Origin: JAJPJE01 sp963848375
Lineage (GTDB): Bacteria > Acidobacteriota > Terriglobia > Terriglobales > Acidobacteriaceae
Length of the DNA stretch: 64,000 bases
Assembly: GCA_963848375.1 (NCBI GenBank)
Contig: CAWKDK010000025.1
Span: forward strand, 1-64,000
Reading direction: 5' to 3'
Both the position numbers and the translations under genes were made by a program. The notes under the pieces were generated by a model that worked only from the letters and a program-made list of their open reading frames with translations, was not told where the DNA came from and searched no databases. The stretch's first letter is position 1; each line of letters starts with the position of its first letter. This document shows, one piece after another, positions 9,039 to 17,828 of this stretch.

Positions 9039-9524
9039 GTGGAAGTCGAAATGAAAATTCGTGGCCTGATGATGGACCCAGTCACCAACATGCCCGTCGT
9101 CATTCTTAAAGATGTTGGCGGCGATCAGGTGCTGCCGATCTGGGTTGGCATCTACGAGGCTAACGCGATCGCCCTCGAGATCGAGAAAGTTTCGACTCCC
9201 CGGCCCATGACTCATGATCTGCTGAAAAATCTTCTCATCGGACTTGAAGCCGAAGTGCGCAAGGTCGTGGTCAACGATCTGCGCGACGACACGTTCTTCG
9301 CGGTCATCTGGCTCGAGAGGGAAGGACAGACCATCTCGATCGATTCCCGACCGTCCGATGCACTGGCGCTGGCACTACGCGTCGATTGCCCCATCTTCGT
9401 CGAGGATCAGGTGCTCAAGACTTCCCGTCTGGCGAGCGCGCTCTCCGACAAGGTGTCGAGCGAAGAGATGCGCAAGTGGCTCGAGAACCTGGGCGAAGAA
9501 GATATGGGGCGGTACAAGATGTAG
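9039..9524 (+). CDS. Bifunctional nuclease family protein (DUF151/BFN)
   Basis: This is a 161-residue DUF151 domain protein (PF02577). The family features are clear: MKIRGLMMDPVTNMPVVILK, LPIWVGIYEANAIALE and SIDSRPSDALALALR. Plant and some bacterial relatives have been reported to have RNase/DNase activity, but the bacterial role is mostly undefined. GTG at 9039 is taken as the start because an AGGAGGG at 9028-9034 is properly spaced for it and is too far from the ATG at 9051. It is placed 13 bases after miaB, so the two are probably co-transcribed; miaB-DUF151 neighbourhood is a plausible RNA-metabolism link. Confidence 0.92.
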   Translation: MEVEMKIRGLMMDPVTNMPVVILKDVGGDQVLPIWVGIYEANAIALEIEKVSTPRPMTHDLLKNLLIGLEAEVRKVVVNDLRDDTFFAVIWLEREGQTISIDSRPSDALALALRVDCPIFVEDQVLKTSRLASALSDKVSSEEMRKWLENLGEEDMGRYKM

Positions 9525-9529
9525 TTGTT

Positions 9530-9615
9530 CAGTCGTTGGTCATTGGTCGATAGTCGTTCGCCACCATTGCGAAGGCGACGCTAGGCCAGCGACAATCGAC
9601 GACCGACTAACGACC
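9530..9615. repeat. Large imperfect palindrome of TCGTTGGTC-type words
   Basis: The left arm (about 9530-9559, words GTCGTTGGTC, TTGGTCG, TAGTCG) is imperfectly complementary to the right arm (about 9580-9615, CGACAATCGACGACC, GACTAACGACC). A similar element is at 22216-22290. Both lie between genes. Confidence 0.55.
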
Positions 9616-9617
9616 AA

Positions 9618-9929
9618 ATGGATCCTGCCGAACAACTGCAACGGCTATACCTTGCCGGATTTGAATTCCAGACATTCGATCTGTTTCCGAACGCCGTGGG
9701 CGTGACGCGCGGCGATTGCATCGTCATGGTCTTGCCGCTGCCAACTGGGCTGCAAATGATCGGCACACCCGGATGGCGCGTGGGCGAATCCCTCGGCGTG
9801 CTCACCGAACTGAACGGGCGCAAGGTCTTCCAAAACAAGTCCGAGGTGGTGGAAGCCACCCCGGAGCGACTGGAGATCTTGGCTGCGTTTCGCAGGGACG
9901 TAGAGCAGGCAATCGCGGCGCAGGCGTAA
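9618..9929 (+). CDS. Conserved-type small hypothetical protein
   Basis: This is a 103-residue soluble protein of normal codon use and composition. It has an N-terminal helix (DPAEQLQRLYLAGF), a central beta-rich part including VLPLPTGLQMIGTPGWRVGES, and a C-terminal helix ending in alanines. It has no signal peptide or metal motif. No Shine-Dalgarno is visible because the start codon abuts the right arm of the preceding palindrome. I do not recognise the family. It may belong with the miaB-DUF151 transcript. Confidence 0.65.
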   Translation: MDPAEQLQRLYLAGFEFQTFDLFPNAVGVTRGDCIVMVLPLPTGLQMIGTPGWRVGESLGVLTELNGRKVFQNKSEVVEATPERLEILAAFRRDVEQAIAAQA

Positions 9930-9940
9930 AAGCGCTCCAC

Positions 9941-9976
9941 TCCCACTCGTTCGCTCCGCGACGAGTGGGGCACCCG
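9941..9976. repeat. REP-like palindrome, copy 1 of a tandem pair
   Basis: CCCACTCGT pairs with ACGAGTGGG around a nine-base loop, followed by GCACCCG. A near-identical copy starts 49 bases downstream. Confidence 0.7.
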
Positions 9977-9989
9977 TAATGGTCGCCGC

Positions 9990-10025
9990 TCCCACCCGTT
10001 CGGTTCGCGACGAGTGGGGCACCCG
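9990..10025. repeat. REP-like palindrome, copy 2 of a tandem pair
   Basis: The same unit as at 9941-9976, with one mismatch in the left arm (CCCACCCGT) and an identical right arm ACGAGTGGGGCACCCG. Both follow the end of the 9618-9929 gene. Confidence 0.7.
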
Positions 10026-10365
10026 CGTTAATCCCTGTAATTTCGTTTCGCGGGAGGTACCCCCTCCCCCTACCTACCTCGTAAAGGCCATCCTTGCAGG
10101 CACTTAGAGAGAAGGTTCTGCCAGCTCCCGCATAACAAAGGACTTAACAAGTCAAATTATTGAAACATAAGCACTTATGCTGGTTTCCGCCGCTCAGAAA
10201 AGTAGAGCTAATATCAGTGTAGCGAATTTGTGCCGGCGACTAGACACATTTCGCAACTCTATTTCTGCCAGCGAATCAGCAGGTTACGAATAATTCCTCA
10301 AGTAAATGCGCTTGACAAGAATTTCCCGAATCGGGCGGCGGAGATCGGCAAGATCAGGCGGAGTC
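10026..10365. other. Gene-free stretch
   Basis: No credible coding frame. It contains a C-rich run near 10061-10075 and an isolated TTGACA at about 10313 on the plus strand with no matching -10. Nothing else recognised. Confidence 0.5.
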
Positions 10366-10827
10366 TTATTGAGACTTCGTGATTTTGACCTTCAGCGACT
10401 CGGCGGAGGGGGCGCGGCCAACCGCAAACGTGATGTTGCCGGAGTCGTCTCCGTAGTAGGTCCTGGAGACCAATAACTCGTTGATGCCCGAAGGCATGGC
10501 GGTGACCTGGAAGTGCGTGTTGGGGCCGCCTTCGGCACCGGACTCCAAGGTGACGATGAACTCGTATCCATGCTTGAACCCGGATTTCAGGTTGGGGTCC
10601 GACAGAGGCAGGTTGTCGAGCGCGTTAAAGCCGTTATCTGGGTGCTCGGTGGCGTACTGGATTTCGGCGGCTTCGATGGCGCGGACGGATTCCACGGCGG
10701 AAGCCTCGTCGGTGCGGGAGATGACCGCCAGGAGGAAGCCATAGGTCATCGCAGCCAGGACCAATATGATGGCGGCGACCATGACCATCTCGAGGATCGA
10801 AAATCCACGTTGGGGAGTGGAGCGCAT
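10366..10827 (-). CDS. Type IV pilin / GspG-like pseudopilin
   Basis: A short leader MRSTPQRG is followed by FSILEMVMVAAIILVLAAM: the prepilin-peptidase cleavage site G8/F9, glutamate at mature position +5 and the hydrophobic N-terminal helix of type IV pilins. The mature protein would be 145 residues, with a globular C-terminal domain rich in beta strands. Prepilin peptidase cleaves and N-methylates such proteins, which then assemble into pili or type II secretion pseudopili. No assembly genes are nearby, so whether it is a major pilin, minor pilin or pseudopilin is open. It is followed on the same strand by no close partner. Confidence 0.88.
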   Translation of the reverse strand: MRSTPQRGFSILEMVMVAAIILVLAAMTYGFLLAVISRTDEASAVESVRAIEAAEIQYATEHPDNGFNALDNLPLSDPNLKSGFKHGYEFIVTLESGAEGGPNTHFQVTAMPSGINELLVSRTYYGDDSGNITFAVGRAPSAESLKVKITKSQ

Positions 10828-11013
10828 GCGCGTCCGATTGTGAAGGCAGGAGGAGAGAAGAACAATTCAGGGGAAACCCTAAGTTGCGGGATGAGGGTAC
10901 TTAGCAGGCCGTATGTTTAGCGGGGCTAGATCGTATTTAACATAATATTTGTTATCGGACATTGCATAACGACCTGTGAGCGCAGTCCATACTTCGTCGG
11001 ATACGCTCCAGAC

Positions 11014-12115
11014 CTAACGGCAATGATTCTGGGCGAACTTTTCTCTCGCTCTTGTCAACGCTTTCTGGTTCTCATTTCGGAACGGAGCCAGAGGACGCCT
11101 CTTGCCGTAGAGTGCGATATAGTCGCCCTCCAACATGGGCCCCTGATCGGAAAACGCTTTTATCCGCGTCGCCGAAATATTCGCAGCGGGCACTTGTAGA
11201 GAGGTCCCCTGCGGACTCCAAAACCCGCCCTGCTGCATAAAGATTGAAGAACTCCCGCTGATTCGGATCAGCATCCACGGATTTCCTCGCATAAGACGCA
11301 GCCTCGTTTGCCCATTGGTCGCGGAGTTTAGGTTCCTTCGCACTTCGCATTAGATACACCATAGCGATCTGTTGATACATGAACGAGTCCGGAGCACCTT
11401 TCATTGCCGCCAAGCCCGTTTGGACCGCCTTGTCGTAATCGCCATCGCGAGCGTATCGCGTCATCTGAGTGGCCGCTTCGCCCAAAGCAGGATTGTGAGC
11501 TGGCTCGTTTGTCGGAACACGGTCGCCACAGGAACTCAGTTCTCTCTTAACTCGGGCCAACTCTTCTGCATTATGTTTTCGAAAGGCTGCCAATCGAAAG
11601 CTTGCTCCCTGTATTGTGGCGCGGTTTCCTTGGAGCCTCGGAGCGAGCTTTTCCAACACATCGGCGGCTCTTTGGTAATAAAAACAAGACTCACTAGTGG
11701 GCAGACTGTCTCCAGCTATCTCGTAAGTCTGGCCGACATTGAAGATGTTCGAAAGGTCATTTGGGTCGGCATTCAAAGCTTTCTCAGAGTACTCAGACGC
11801 GAACTTCGCCCATTCACTAGAGTGCTGTGGTTCTTTGTATTCGCGGTACGCATACGCCTGTGCAATTATCTGGTAGAGGAAAGAGTCAGATGGTTGCTGT
11901 CTAACCGAGCGAAGCCCCAACTTAATTTCGTCTTCGAACAGTCCCTTCTCCTCAAGCTCTTTCATCTGAGTCACCACATCCACGTACTCTCGCGGCCAAA
12001 CAAGAGACCATGCGGGTACGGAAGTCTGGAGACGATAGACATAGAATGCGACGGCAGACACTAGCACCGCCACGACCAGTGTCAGAACCAACACCTTTTT
12101 ACGAAGGATGCTCAT
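11014..12115 (-). CDS. Membrane-anchored TPR-like protein built from an internal duplication; one frameshift
   Basis: An N-terminal membrane anchor (about residues 5-28) precedes two homologous halves of about 150 residues. Each has the helical words PSDSFLYQIIAQAY / PDSFMYQQIAMVYL and NADPND / DADPNQ, typical of tetratricopeptide-like helices. The second half is broken in the run of four T (plus strand 11158-11161). Dropping one base restores CEYFGDADKAFSDQGPMLEG, which matches CFYYQRAADVLEKLAPRLQG of the first half residue for residue. The reading then continues to ALTRAREKFAQNHCR and the stop at 11014. The reconstructed length is 366. The role is unknown; such proteins usually scaffold envelope complexes. 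Confidence 0.78.
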
Positions 12116-12273
12116 AACAATTCCGTAACAACTCTAGCCCGCGATCGCAGGCGAGCAAGTTACGGTGGTGTCAAATCTCCCCAGCAGTCATGCTAGTGGT
12201 GGGATCTTCACGGCCGAGGGCAATAGCTTGCGTTTCTGCCTGGGTCAAACGTGAATAAAGCCCGCCGCTTACC

Positions 12274-13155
12274 CTAGCGAGGCGCCCATGCATCCACGAT
12301 TGTCCGCGCCATGTGAGCGATGAGTAATTCGGCGGTATTGTCCACGGTCCAACTGTTGTCCTGGTTGTCCCATGTGAACACTGAGATCACGATCGGGCCT
12401 GCATTGGTCTCGATGAGTGCCACGTCGTTGCGAACGCCGTCGACCGCGCCGCTCTTGTTTCCAATCTTCGATTCGCTCTCAGAAGTGTCGATCTCTTCCA
12501 GGTAGCGTGGGATCGCTTCGCGATAGAACTGGTTATGAAGAATAGAAAGCATCTGCGCGCACAGCGGCTTGTCACCCAGATCGCAGCGCCAGACGCTCTC
12601 CATGGCGGCGGCCATTTCGCGTGGCGTTGTCCGCCCCAATCCGAACTTACGGTCCTGATCGGCAACCGGTCCGCTATAGGGCATAAACACCTTCTTGAAG
12701 AGGTGCGTTTTCTTCAGCCCCATGAGTTCCATCCGCGCGTTGACTGCCGGAATACCGATGTCATCTATCACCAGGTTTGCTGCGGTGTTGTCGCTGATAG
12801 CGATCATCAAGGTGACGGCATCGAGCAGCGATGGCTGCAAGCCTGGCTGCATCAGGGTCAGAACGCCTGAGCCCGGGACCTGGTTCTCCTTGGTCACCGT
12901 GAGGCGTTCATCGAGGCGATGCTTCCCTTCTTTGACCTGGTAAAAGGTCTCAATCATGATGGGCAGCTTGATCACTGAAGCGGTCTTCACCTCTGCATCA
13001 GGGTTGATGGCCACCGTGGCGCCGGTTTTCAGGTTCTTGGCATAGAGTCCGACCTTGCCCTGGTGCTTCGAGGCCATGTGATTCAGCTGACTTTGCAGAT
13101 CTCCTGCAAGTGAGAGAGACGAACAGAGCGTGAGGAATGCGAGTAGTTTCTTCAC
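12274..13155 (-). CDS. Class A beta-lactamase fold serine hydrolase lacking the deacylating Glu
   Basis: This is a secreted protein (signal KKLLAFLTLCSSLSLAG) of the beta-lactamase2 family. The motifs are S60-V-I-K63, S121-D122-N123 and K234-S235-G236, with the spacing of class A enzymes. The omega-loop region about 36 residues after SDN contains no glutamate where class A enzymes have Glu166. The protein is therefore probably not a good penicillinase; it may be a D,D-peptidase, esterase or penicillin-binding protein. GTG at 13155 is chosen; starts further upstream would run the coding frame into a dispersed repeat. No Shine-Dalgarno is clear. There is no linked regulator. Confidence 0.85.
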   Translation of the reverse strand: MKKLLAFLTLCSSLSLAGDLQSQLNHMASKHQGKVGLYAKNLKTGATVAINPDAEVKTASVIKLPIMIETFYQVKEGKHRLDERLTVTKENQVPGSGVLTLMQPGLQPSLLDAVTLMIAISDNTAANLVIDDIGIPAVNARMELMGLKKTHLFKKVFMPYSGPVADQDRKFGLGRTTPREMAAAMESVWRCDLGDKPLCAQMLSILHNQFYREAIPRYLEEIDTSESESKIGNKSGAVDGVRNDVALIETNAGPIVISVFTWDNQDNSWTVDNTAELLIAHMARTIVDAWAPR

Positions 13156-13278
13156 CAGCAAGATGAAAGCAGCCTTGGTGCGTGCCTGACAAGGAGAGTT
13201 TTTGCCTTCTTTCCGCGATATGCAAAGTTCCTTTTGACAGCGAAGGAAAAGCGCAGCTAGTTTCACCGGAAGGAAACA

Positions 13279-13308
13279 GCAGATCCCTCGCTTCGCTCGT
13301 GATGACAA
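13279..13308. repeat. Dispersed palindromic word repeat, copy B
   Basis: GCAGATCCCTCG-CTTCG-CTCGTGATGACAA on the plus strand; same family as 4335, 36774, 51879 and 51951. It lies between the divergent beta-lactamase-like and VOC genes. Confidence 0.75.
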
Positions 13309-13398
13309 AAAACATTCAAAACCCTACTGACAGAATGCTGTCAGTAGCCCTTCCCTATCATCCTCTTCGTTGCGAACTTATCGCACGAGGAGACGGAC

Positions 13399-13779
13399 AT
13401 GACTACCGAGACTGCCGTTAAGAACAACGTCGTATGGTTTGAGATTCCCAGCGCCGATTTCGATCGCGCTGTCACCTTCTACGAAACAATCTTCGGACAA
13501 GCGCTGAACAAGCTCGAGTTCATGGGAACGCCCACCGCCGTATTCGCCTACGAGAAACCGGCAGTCTCCGGATCGATCGTGAAGGAGGATGATGTGCGCC
13601 CTGGGGCGAGCGGATCGGTTGTCTATCTGAATGCCGATGGCATCTTCGATGACGTGCTGGCGCGCGTTCCGAAGGCGGGCGGCAAGGTCGTCAGCGTGGT
13701 TGAGATGCCGAAGGGCATGGGACGGTCCGCCCGTATAATCGACAGCGAAGGCAATCAAGTGGGCCTGCACACCTACTGA
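13399..13779 (+). CDS. VOC superfamily (glyoxalase/bleomycin resistance-like) protein
   Basis: This 126-residue single VOC domain has the pattern FEIPSADFDRAVTFYETIFG at the N-terminus and DSEGNQVGLHTY at the C-terminus. It has the paired beta-alpha-beta-beta-beta modules of glyoxalase-like proteins such as the YdeE/CFP32 group. A GAGGAG six bases before the ATG supports the start. It ends one base before the WYL regulator begins, so the two form an operon and the regulator may control it. The substrate is unknown. Confidence 0.88.
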   Translation: MTTETAVKNNVVWFEIPSADFDRAVTFYETIFGQALNKLEFMGTPTAVFAYEKPAVSGSIVKEDDVRPGASGSVVYLNADGIFDDVLARVPKAGGKVVSVVEMPKGMGRSARIIDSEGNQVGLHTY

Positions 13780-13780
13780 A

Positions 13781-14485
13781 ATGCGACGCGCCGATCGGCT
13801 CTTCCGAATCGTTCAATTCCTGCGAGTCGGCCGCATGATCACCGCGCGCCGTCTCGCAGAGAAGTTGCAGGTATCCGACCGCACCATCTACCGCGATGTG
13901 CGCGACCTGCAACTCTCCGGCATGCCGATCGAAGGCGAAGCGGGCATTGGATACCTGCTGCGCCAGGATTTCGATATCCCACCGCTTATGTTCACCCGAT
14001 CTGAAATTGAAGCGCTGGTGCTGGGCGCTCGCATGGTCCGCGCCTGGGGCGGCGCCGAACAGGGCGAGGCCGCGACGCAGGCACTGCATAAGATCGAAGC
14101 GGCTCTTCCGGCGGATCTGCGCGACAAGGTGGACGAGACGCTGCTATATGCACTGAACTTCAAGCCCAGTCCGGAGCTGAAGCGAAATGTGGATCTGCTG
14201 AATGCGGCCGCGTCGGATCAGAAGTTCGCGGAATTCCGCTACACGCGAGAAGATGGAGAGGCTAGTGAGCGGCGAGTTCGTCCGTTGGGACTGTACTTCT
14301 GGGGTGGTTCGTGGACGCTGGCGGCGTGGTGCGAGATGCGCAAGGACTTTCGCAACTTTCGACTGGATCGCATGAGCGAATTGTCTGTTCTGGAAAAGCA
14401 GTTCCCGGCCGATCCGAAGAAGTCGCTGAAGGCGTTCGTGGAGAAGATGCGGAAGGACTCCAGCCGGGAGCAGACGAGCGGATGA
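13781..14485 (+). CDS. WYL-domain HTH transcriptional regulator (YafY/DeoR-like)
   Basis: The 234-residue regulator has an N-terminal DeoR-like winged helix (ARRLAEKLQVSDRTIYRDVRDL, about residues 22-43). A WYL-type ligand-binding domain follows (RVRPLGLYFWGGSWTLAAWC), with the common C-terminal extension. WYL proteins bind nucleic acid or nucleotide ligands and regulate neighbouring genes. It starts two bases after the VOC gene and overlaps the next gene by ATGA, so it is central in a three-gene operon. Confidence 0.92.
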   Translation: MRRADRLFRIVQFLRVGRMITARRLAEKLQVSDRTIYRDVRDLQLSGMPIEGEAGIGYLLRQDFDIPPLMFTRSEIEALVLGARMVRAWGGAEQGEAATQALHKIEAALPADLRDKVDETLLYALNFKPSPELKRNVDLLNAAASDQKFAEFRYTREDGEASERRVRPLGLYFWGGSWTLAAWCEMRKDFRNFRLDRMSELSVLEKQFPADPKKSLKAFVEKMRKDSSREQTSG

Positions 14486-15533
14486 AGAATCTACAAGCTT
14501 TGCTGTTGTTCAGCGTTGCGCTCGTCGCGTTCGGCGATGCATCGGCGCAATGGGAGATGCAGGATTCGCACACGACCTCCAACTTGCGCGGCATTCATGC
14601 GGTGAACGCCTCAGTAGCGTGGGCCAGCGGCGCTGATGGGACGATTCTGCGAACTCAAGATGGAGGCGTCCACTGGCAGAAATGCGCCGTGCCTCCGGAT
14701 GGTGACAAATTGGATTTCCGCGGCATATGGGCTTGGGACGCCAGTACGGCGCTGGTGATGTCAGCAGGGCCTGGAGAACAGTCGCGCGTATACAGAACCA
14801 GCGACGGTTGTGCGCATTGGACGGAGGACGTGCGGAATACCGATAAGGATGGCTTCTGGGATGCGATGGTTTTTCAGCCGGAGAGATTCTGGAAAGCATG
14901 GGGACAAGCCGGCGGGAGTGGTCGTTGGCGATCCGGTCGGTGGCCGATTCTTCACGATGACAACTGCAGGTGCGAAGTGGTCGATCGATAAAAACGCCTG
15001 CGTAGCGCGCGAAGGTGAGTCGGCATTTGCGGCCAGTAATTCGTCGGTCGTCGATGTTTGGCGCAGGCAAATATATCCTCGGCACCGGCGGAAAAAGCGG
15101 ACCACGCGCATTGCTGTCACCGGTCTTATCCGGCACGGATGGGTGTTTAGGGGTTGCGGTTCCCGTGGCGTCCGGGAACGATTCGTCCGGAGTATTCTCG
15201 CTTGCCTTCCGAGATGCGCAGCACGGGGTCGCCGTGGGCGGTGACTACAAGAAACCGGATGAGTCACCGGGCACTGCGGCATGGACAAGCGATGGCGGAC
15301 GGCACTGGACCGCCGCGTCGAGCCTTCCTCATGGATATCGCTCGACGGTGGCATGGAGGCCGTCGGCGAAAGCATGGGTAGCTGCCGGAACCAACGGCTC
15401 CGACATCTCTATGGACGATGGCCACACCTGGCAGCCTCTCGACGCTGGTAATTGGAACGCGCTGTCGCTTCCATATGTTGTGGGACCCAAGGGGCGGATC
15501 GGAAAGCTGCGGTCGGATGCGATCAAGCAATAG
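14482..15533 (+). CDS. Secreted Ycf48/BNR-like beta-propeller protein; two frameshifts
   Basis: A signal peptide (MKNLQALLLFSVALVAFGDASA) precedes propeller-blade repeats with GIHAVNASVAWASGADGTIL, TQDGGVHWQ, TSDGCAHW, TSDGGRHW and SMDDGHTW, the Asp-box/BNR words of photosystem II assembly factor Ycf48-like proteins. The coding frame shifts by one base twice. The first shift is between about 14870 and 14905, before a stretch reading AGVVVGDPVGGRFF. The second is about 15045-15056, before MFGAGKYILGTGG. Each shift behaves as a one-base insertion; corrected length 349. Its start overlaps the WYL gene by four bases (ATGA), suggesting translational coupling. The role is unknown. Confidence 0.75.
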
Positions 15534-15726
15534 GTCGAGGCAGAAGAAATAACGTCGGCCCTACGCCTCCACGCAGATTCTTAAGGTCTGTGTGGCCTCC
15601 CGTGGGCAGGACCGACGATGGGGATAATCGCATGTGAAAAAAGGTCGAGGAACTGTCAATTCTGACAGGTCTGGTGCCAGGCGTTGAAAATTTTCGCCTC
15701 GCCATGAACTTTGAGTATTCATGGAC

Positions 15727-16017
15727 TTATTTCAGGCCAAGACTCGCCACCTCGAAATCGCTCAACTCGACGGATTGGGATAGCAGGATGGAGGACGCTT
15801 GTGGGTCAGGCGGCGAGATCGAACTAGTGTCAACAGACAAACCAGCTATTCGCAGCGCGTCCCTCAGTTCGGGCATTGAATCGAAGTCGCGATGTGCGTG
15901 GCTGTCGCCGTAGAGTATGAGGCGATAACGCGAATGGCGCGATTTTCCTGACGCAACCCAGTTGTGCTGAATAACGAGCCGGAGCGAGTGCTGGTTCGAT
16001 GGCGATGATGGGCCCAC
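15727..16017 (-). CDS. Possible small hypothetical protein
   Basis: A 96-residue frame starts at GTG. Its centre (residues 30-65, with RYRLILYGDSHAHRDFD and MPELRDALRIAGL) has the strand-plus-amphipathic-helix pattern of a real small protein. The C-terminal third is Ser-rich and less convincing. There is no Shine-Dalgarno and no recognised family. The surrounding 560 bases between the Ycf48-like gene and truB hold no better candidate. Confidence 0.4.
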   Translation of the reverse strand: MGPSSPSNQHSLRLVIQHNWVASGKSRHSRYRLILYGDSHAHRDFDSMPELRDALRIAGLSVDTSSISPPDPQASSILLSQSVELSDFEVASLGLK

Positions 16018-16097
16018 CCGAATATTGTGCGGCCGATGGGGTCACGTTGGTCTGTGACGCAAATCACACCGGAGTCGATTTTTGGTGCGTGAAGGGA

Positions 16098-16976
16098 TTA
16101 TTCGCCCAACACAATCTTCGGATGAAACAAGGTTCCTGCGATGCGGCTGGCGATGGCTATCAGATCCGATTGACCGCGGAAAACCTTGACGAGCTTGGAT
16201 TGGGACAATTCAGGTAAGTTCACGGCTCGTCCGTTGCGGAGCATCCCGGCAACCTCGTCAGTGGCCATCACGCAAGGAAACTGGGGAAGCAAGCGGCGCG
16301 GGTGCAGGCACAGCTTCCCTTCGACGTCGTCCAGTGTGGCAGATGCGAGTTGCTCGAGCGTGACGGACTGATCCAGACAGAATTCGCCGACCTTGGTGCG
16401 CGTCAGAGCTGAAAGATGTGCGCCGACGTCGAGTGCCTGGCCGATCTCGTGAGCGATGGAGCGGATGTAAGTGCCTGAGGAGACTTCGGCGCGGAAACGG
16501 GCGCGATCGTTCATCGCCGAAAGAATGCACAGACTGCGAACTTCAATCTGGACGGGCTTGAGCTCTACGTCTTGCTTTTTGCGGGCGAGTTTGTACGCGG
16601 GTACGCCCTGGATTTTTTTCGCGGAAAACGGTGGCGGCACCTGCTGGATGATGCCAACGAATTTGGCGGCGGCGCGGCGGACGTCTTCCAACGTTACGCG
16701 AACGTCCTGTTGCGCGCCAACGGGCTCGCCTTCGGCGTCGTAGGTGTCGGTGGCAAATCCGAAGCGGATTTCGCCCTCGTAGGTTTTAGCCGTCGTGGTA
16801 TAAAACTGAGCGAGGCGAGTCATTCGCCCTAAGACCAGCGGCAACACACCGGTGGCCATCGGATCAAGAGTTCCCAGGTGTCCGACGGACCGCTCCTGCA
16901 GGATTTTTCGGACGCGATGCACTACGTCGTGCGAAGTCATCCCAGCCGGTTTGTTGAGAATCAGTATTCCATTCAT
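16098..16976 (-). CDS. truB: tRNA pseudouridine(55) synthase TruB
   Basis: TruB converts U55 of the tRNA T-loop to pseudouridine. The 292-residue protein begins MNGILILNKPAGMTSHDVV. It has the catalytic Asp D38 in GHLGTLDPMATGVLPL, the SGTYIRSIAHEIG motif and a PUA-like C-terminal domain. The length is normal for a bacterial TruB. No rbfA or rpsO neighbours are present, so it is outside the usual infB-truB operon. Confidence 0.97.
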   Translation of the reverse strand: MNGILILNKPAGMTSHDVVHRVRKILQERSVGHLGTLDPMATGVLPLVLGRMTRLAQFYTTTAKTYEGEIRFGFATDTYDAEGEPVGAQQDVRVTLEDVRRAAAKFVGIIQQVPPPFSAKKIQGVPAYKLARKKQDVELKPVQIEVRSLCILSAMNDRARFRAEVSSGTYIRSIAHEIGQALDVGAHLSALTRTKVGEFCLDQSVTLEQLASATLDDVEGKLCLHPRRLLPQFPCVMATDEVAGMLRNGRAVNLPELSQSKLVKVFRGQSDLIAIASRIAGTLFHPKIVLGE

Positions 16977-17094
16977 GGCGCATAGCTATCGTGGACGCTG
17001 ACGCGGGTTCTGGTCAACCCGGCGCATGTGCGTACCCGTGTTAGGGTGCGCAAGTTGAAAGGAATTTGCACGGCCACTGCGCCGTGGGGCCCGT

Positions 17095-17826
17095 ATGATC
17101 CCGATTCGCGACGACGCACCGCGTTACACAACGCCCTATGTGAACTATTTCTTGCTGGCGTTGAACACGCTTGTGTTCCTCATGATGTGGCTGGGGGTGG
17201 TCGGACCCGCGCAGGATGTGACGAATGTGTTCGGGTTCGTGCCGGCGAGAATAACGGCGTTCGTTCAGGGTGCACATTATGTGACCTTGCCCGCCGGAGT
17301 GATCCCAGTGAACGCCGTGAGCGCGTTTGTGCCAATCTTCACCAGCATGTTCATGCATGCTTCGTGGTTGCACCTGATCTTCAACATGTGGGCGCTGTAT
17401 ATCTTCGGCGACAACATTGAAGACTATCTTGGGCATTTCCGTTATCTGCTGTTTTACCTGGGAACCGGTGTGGTGGCGGCGGGGGTGCATTACGTCTTTA
17501 ACGCGGGATCGTCAGTGCCGACCGTGGGCGCCAGTGGCGCGATCGCGGGCGTGATGGGGGCATATCTGATCCTGTATCCTTCTGCACGCGTTCTAACATT
17601 CGTACCATTATTCTTCATCTTCTTCTTTTGGCTGCCAGCGTGGGTGGTACTCGGCTTCTGGTTCTTCGGGCAATTCCTCAGTGGGGCGGCGACGGCCCTT
17701 GCAGTCTCGCATCAAACCGGCGGGGGGATTGCCGTCTGGGCACACGTCGGAGGGTTTATCGCCGGAGTGGCCATCATCAAAATGTTCCCGTCACGCCCAA
17801 GGCGATACAAATACTTCTACCGGTAG
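17095..17826 (+). CDS. Rhomboid family intramembrane serine protease
   Basis: The 243-residue protein has at least six membrane segments. The catalytic dyad is S148 in GASGAIAG and H217 in AHVGGF; H93 and N97 in WLHLIFNMW form the oxyanion side. A charged loop follows TM1, as in bacterial and plastid rhomboids. These enzymes cut single-pass membrane proteins within the bilayer; the substrate is unknown. It ends two bases from the convergent SDR gene. Confidence 0.93.
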   Translation: MIPIRDDAPRYTTPYVNYFLLALNTLVFLMMWLGVVGPAQDVTNVFGFVPARITAFVQGAHYVTLPAGVIPVNAVSAFVPIFTSMFMHASWLHLIFNMWALYIFGDNIEDYLGHFRYLLFYLGTGVVAAGVHYVFNAGSSVPTVGASGAIAGVMGAYLILYPSARVLTFVPLFFIFFFWLPAWVVLGFWFFGQFLSGAATALAVSHQTGGGIAVWAHVGGFIAGVAIIKMFPSRPRRYKYFYR

Positions 17827-17828
17827 GA

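Noticed and set aside
10311..10345. TTGACA as a promoter in the 10.0-10.4 kb gap
   Set aside because: No -10 element at 16-18 bases, and no plus-strand gene downstream.
13156..13308. N-terminal extension of the beta-lactamase-like gene
   Set aside because: It would run the coding frame into a dispersed repeat, and the signal peptide starts at 13155.
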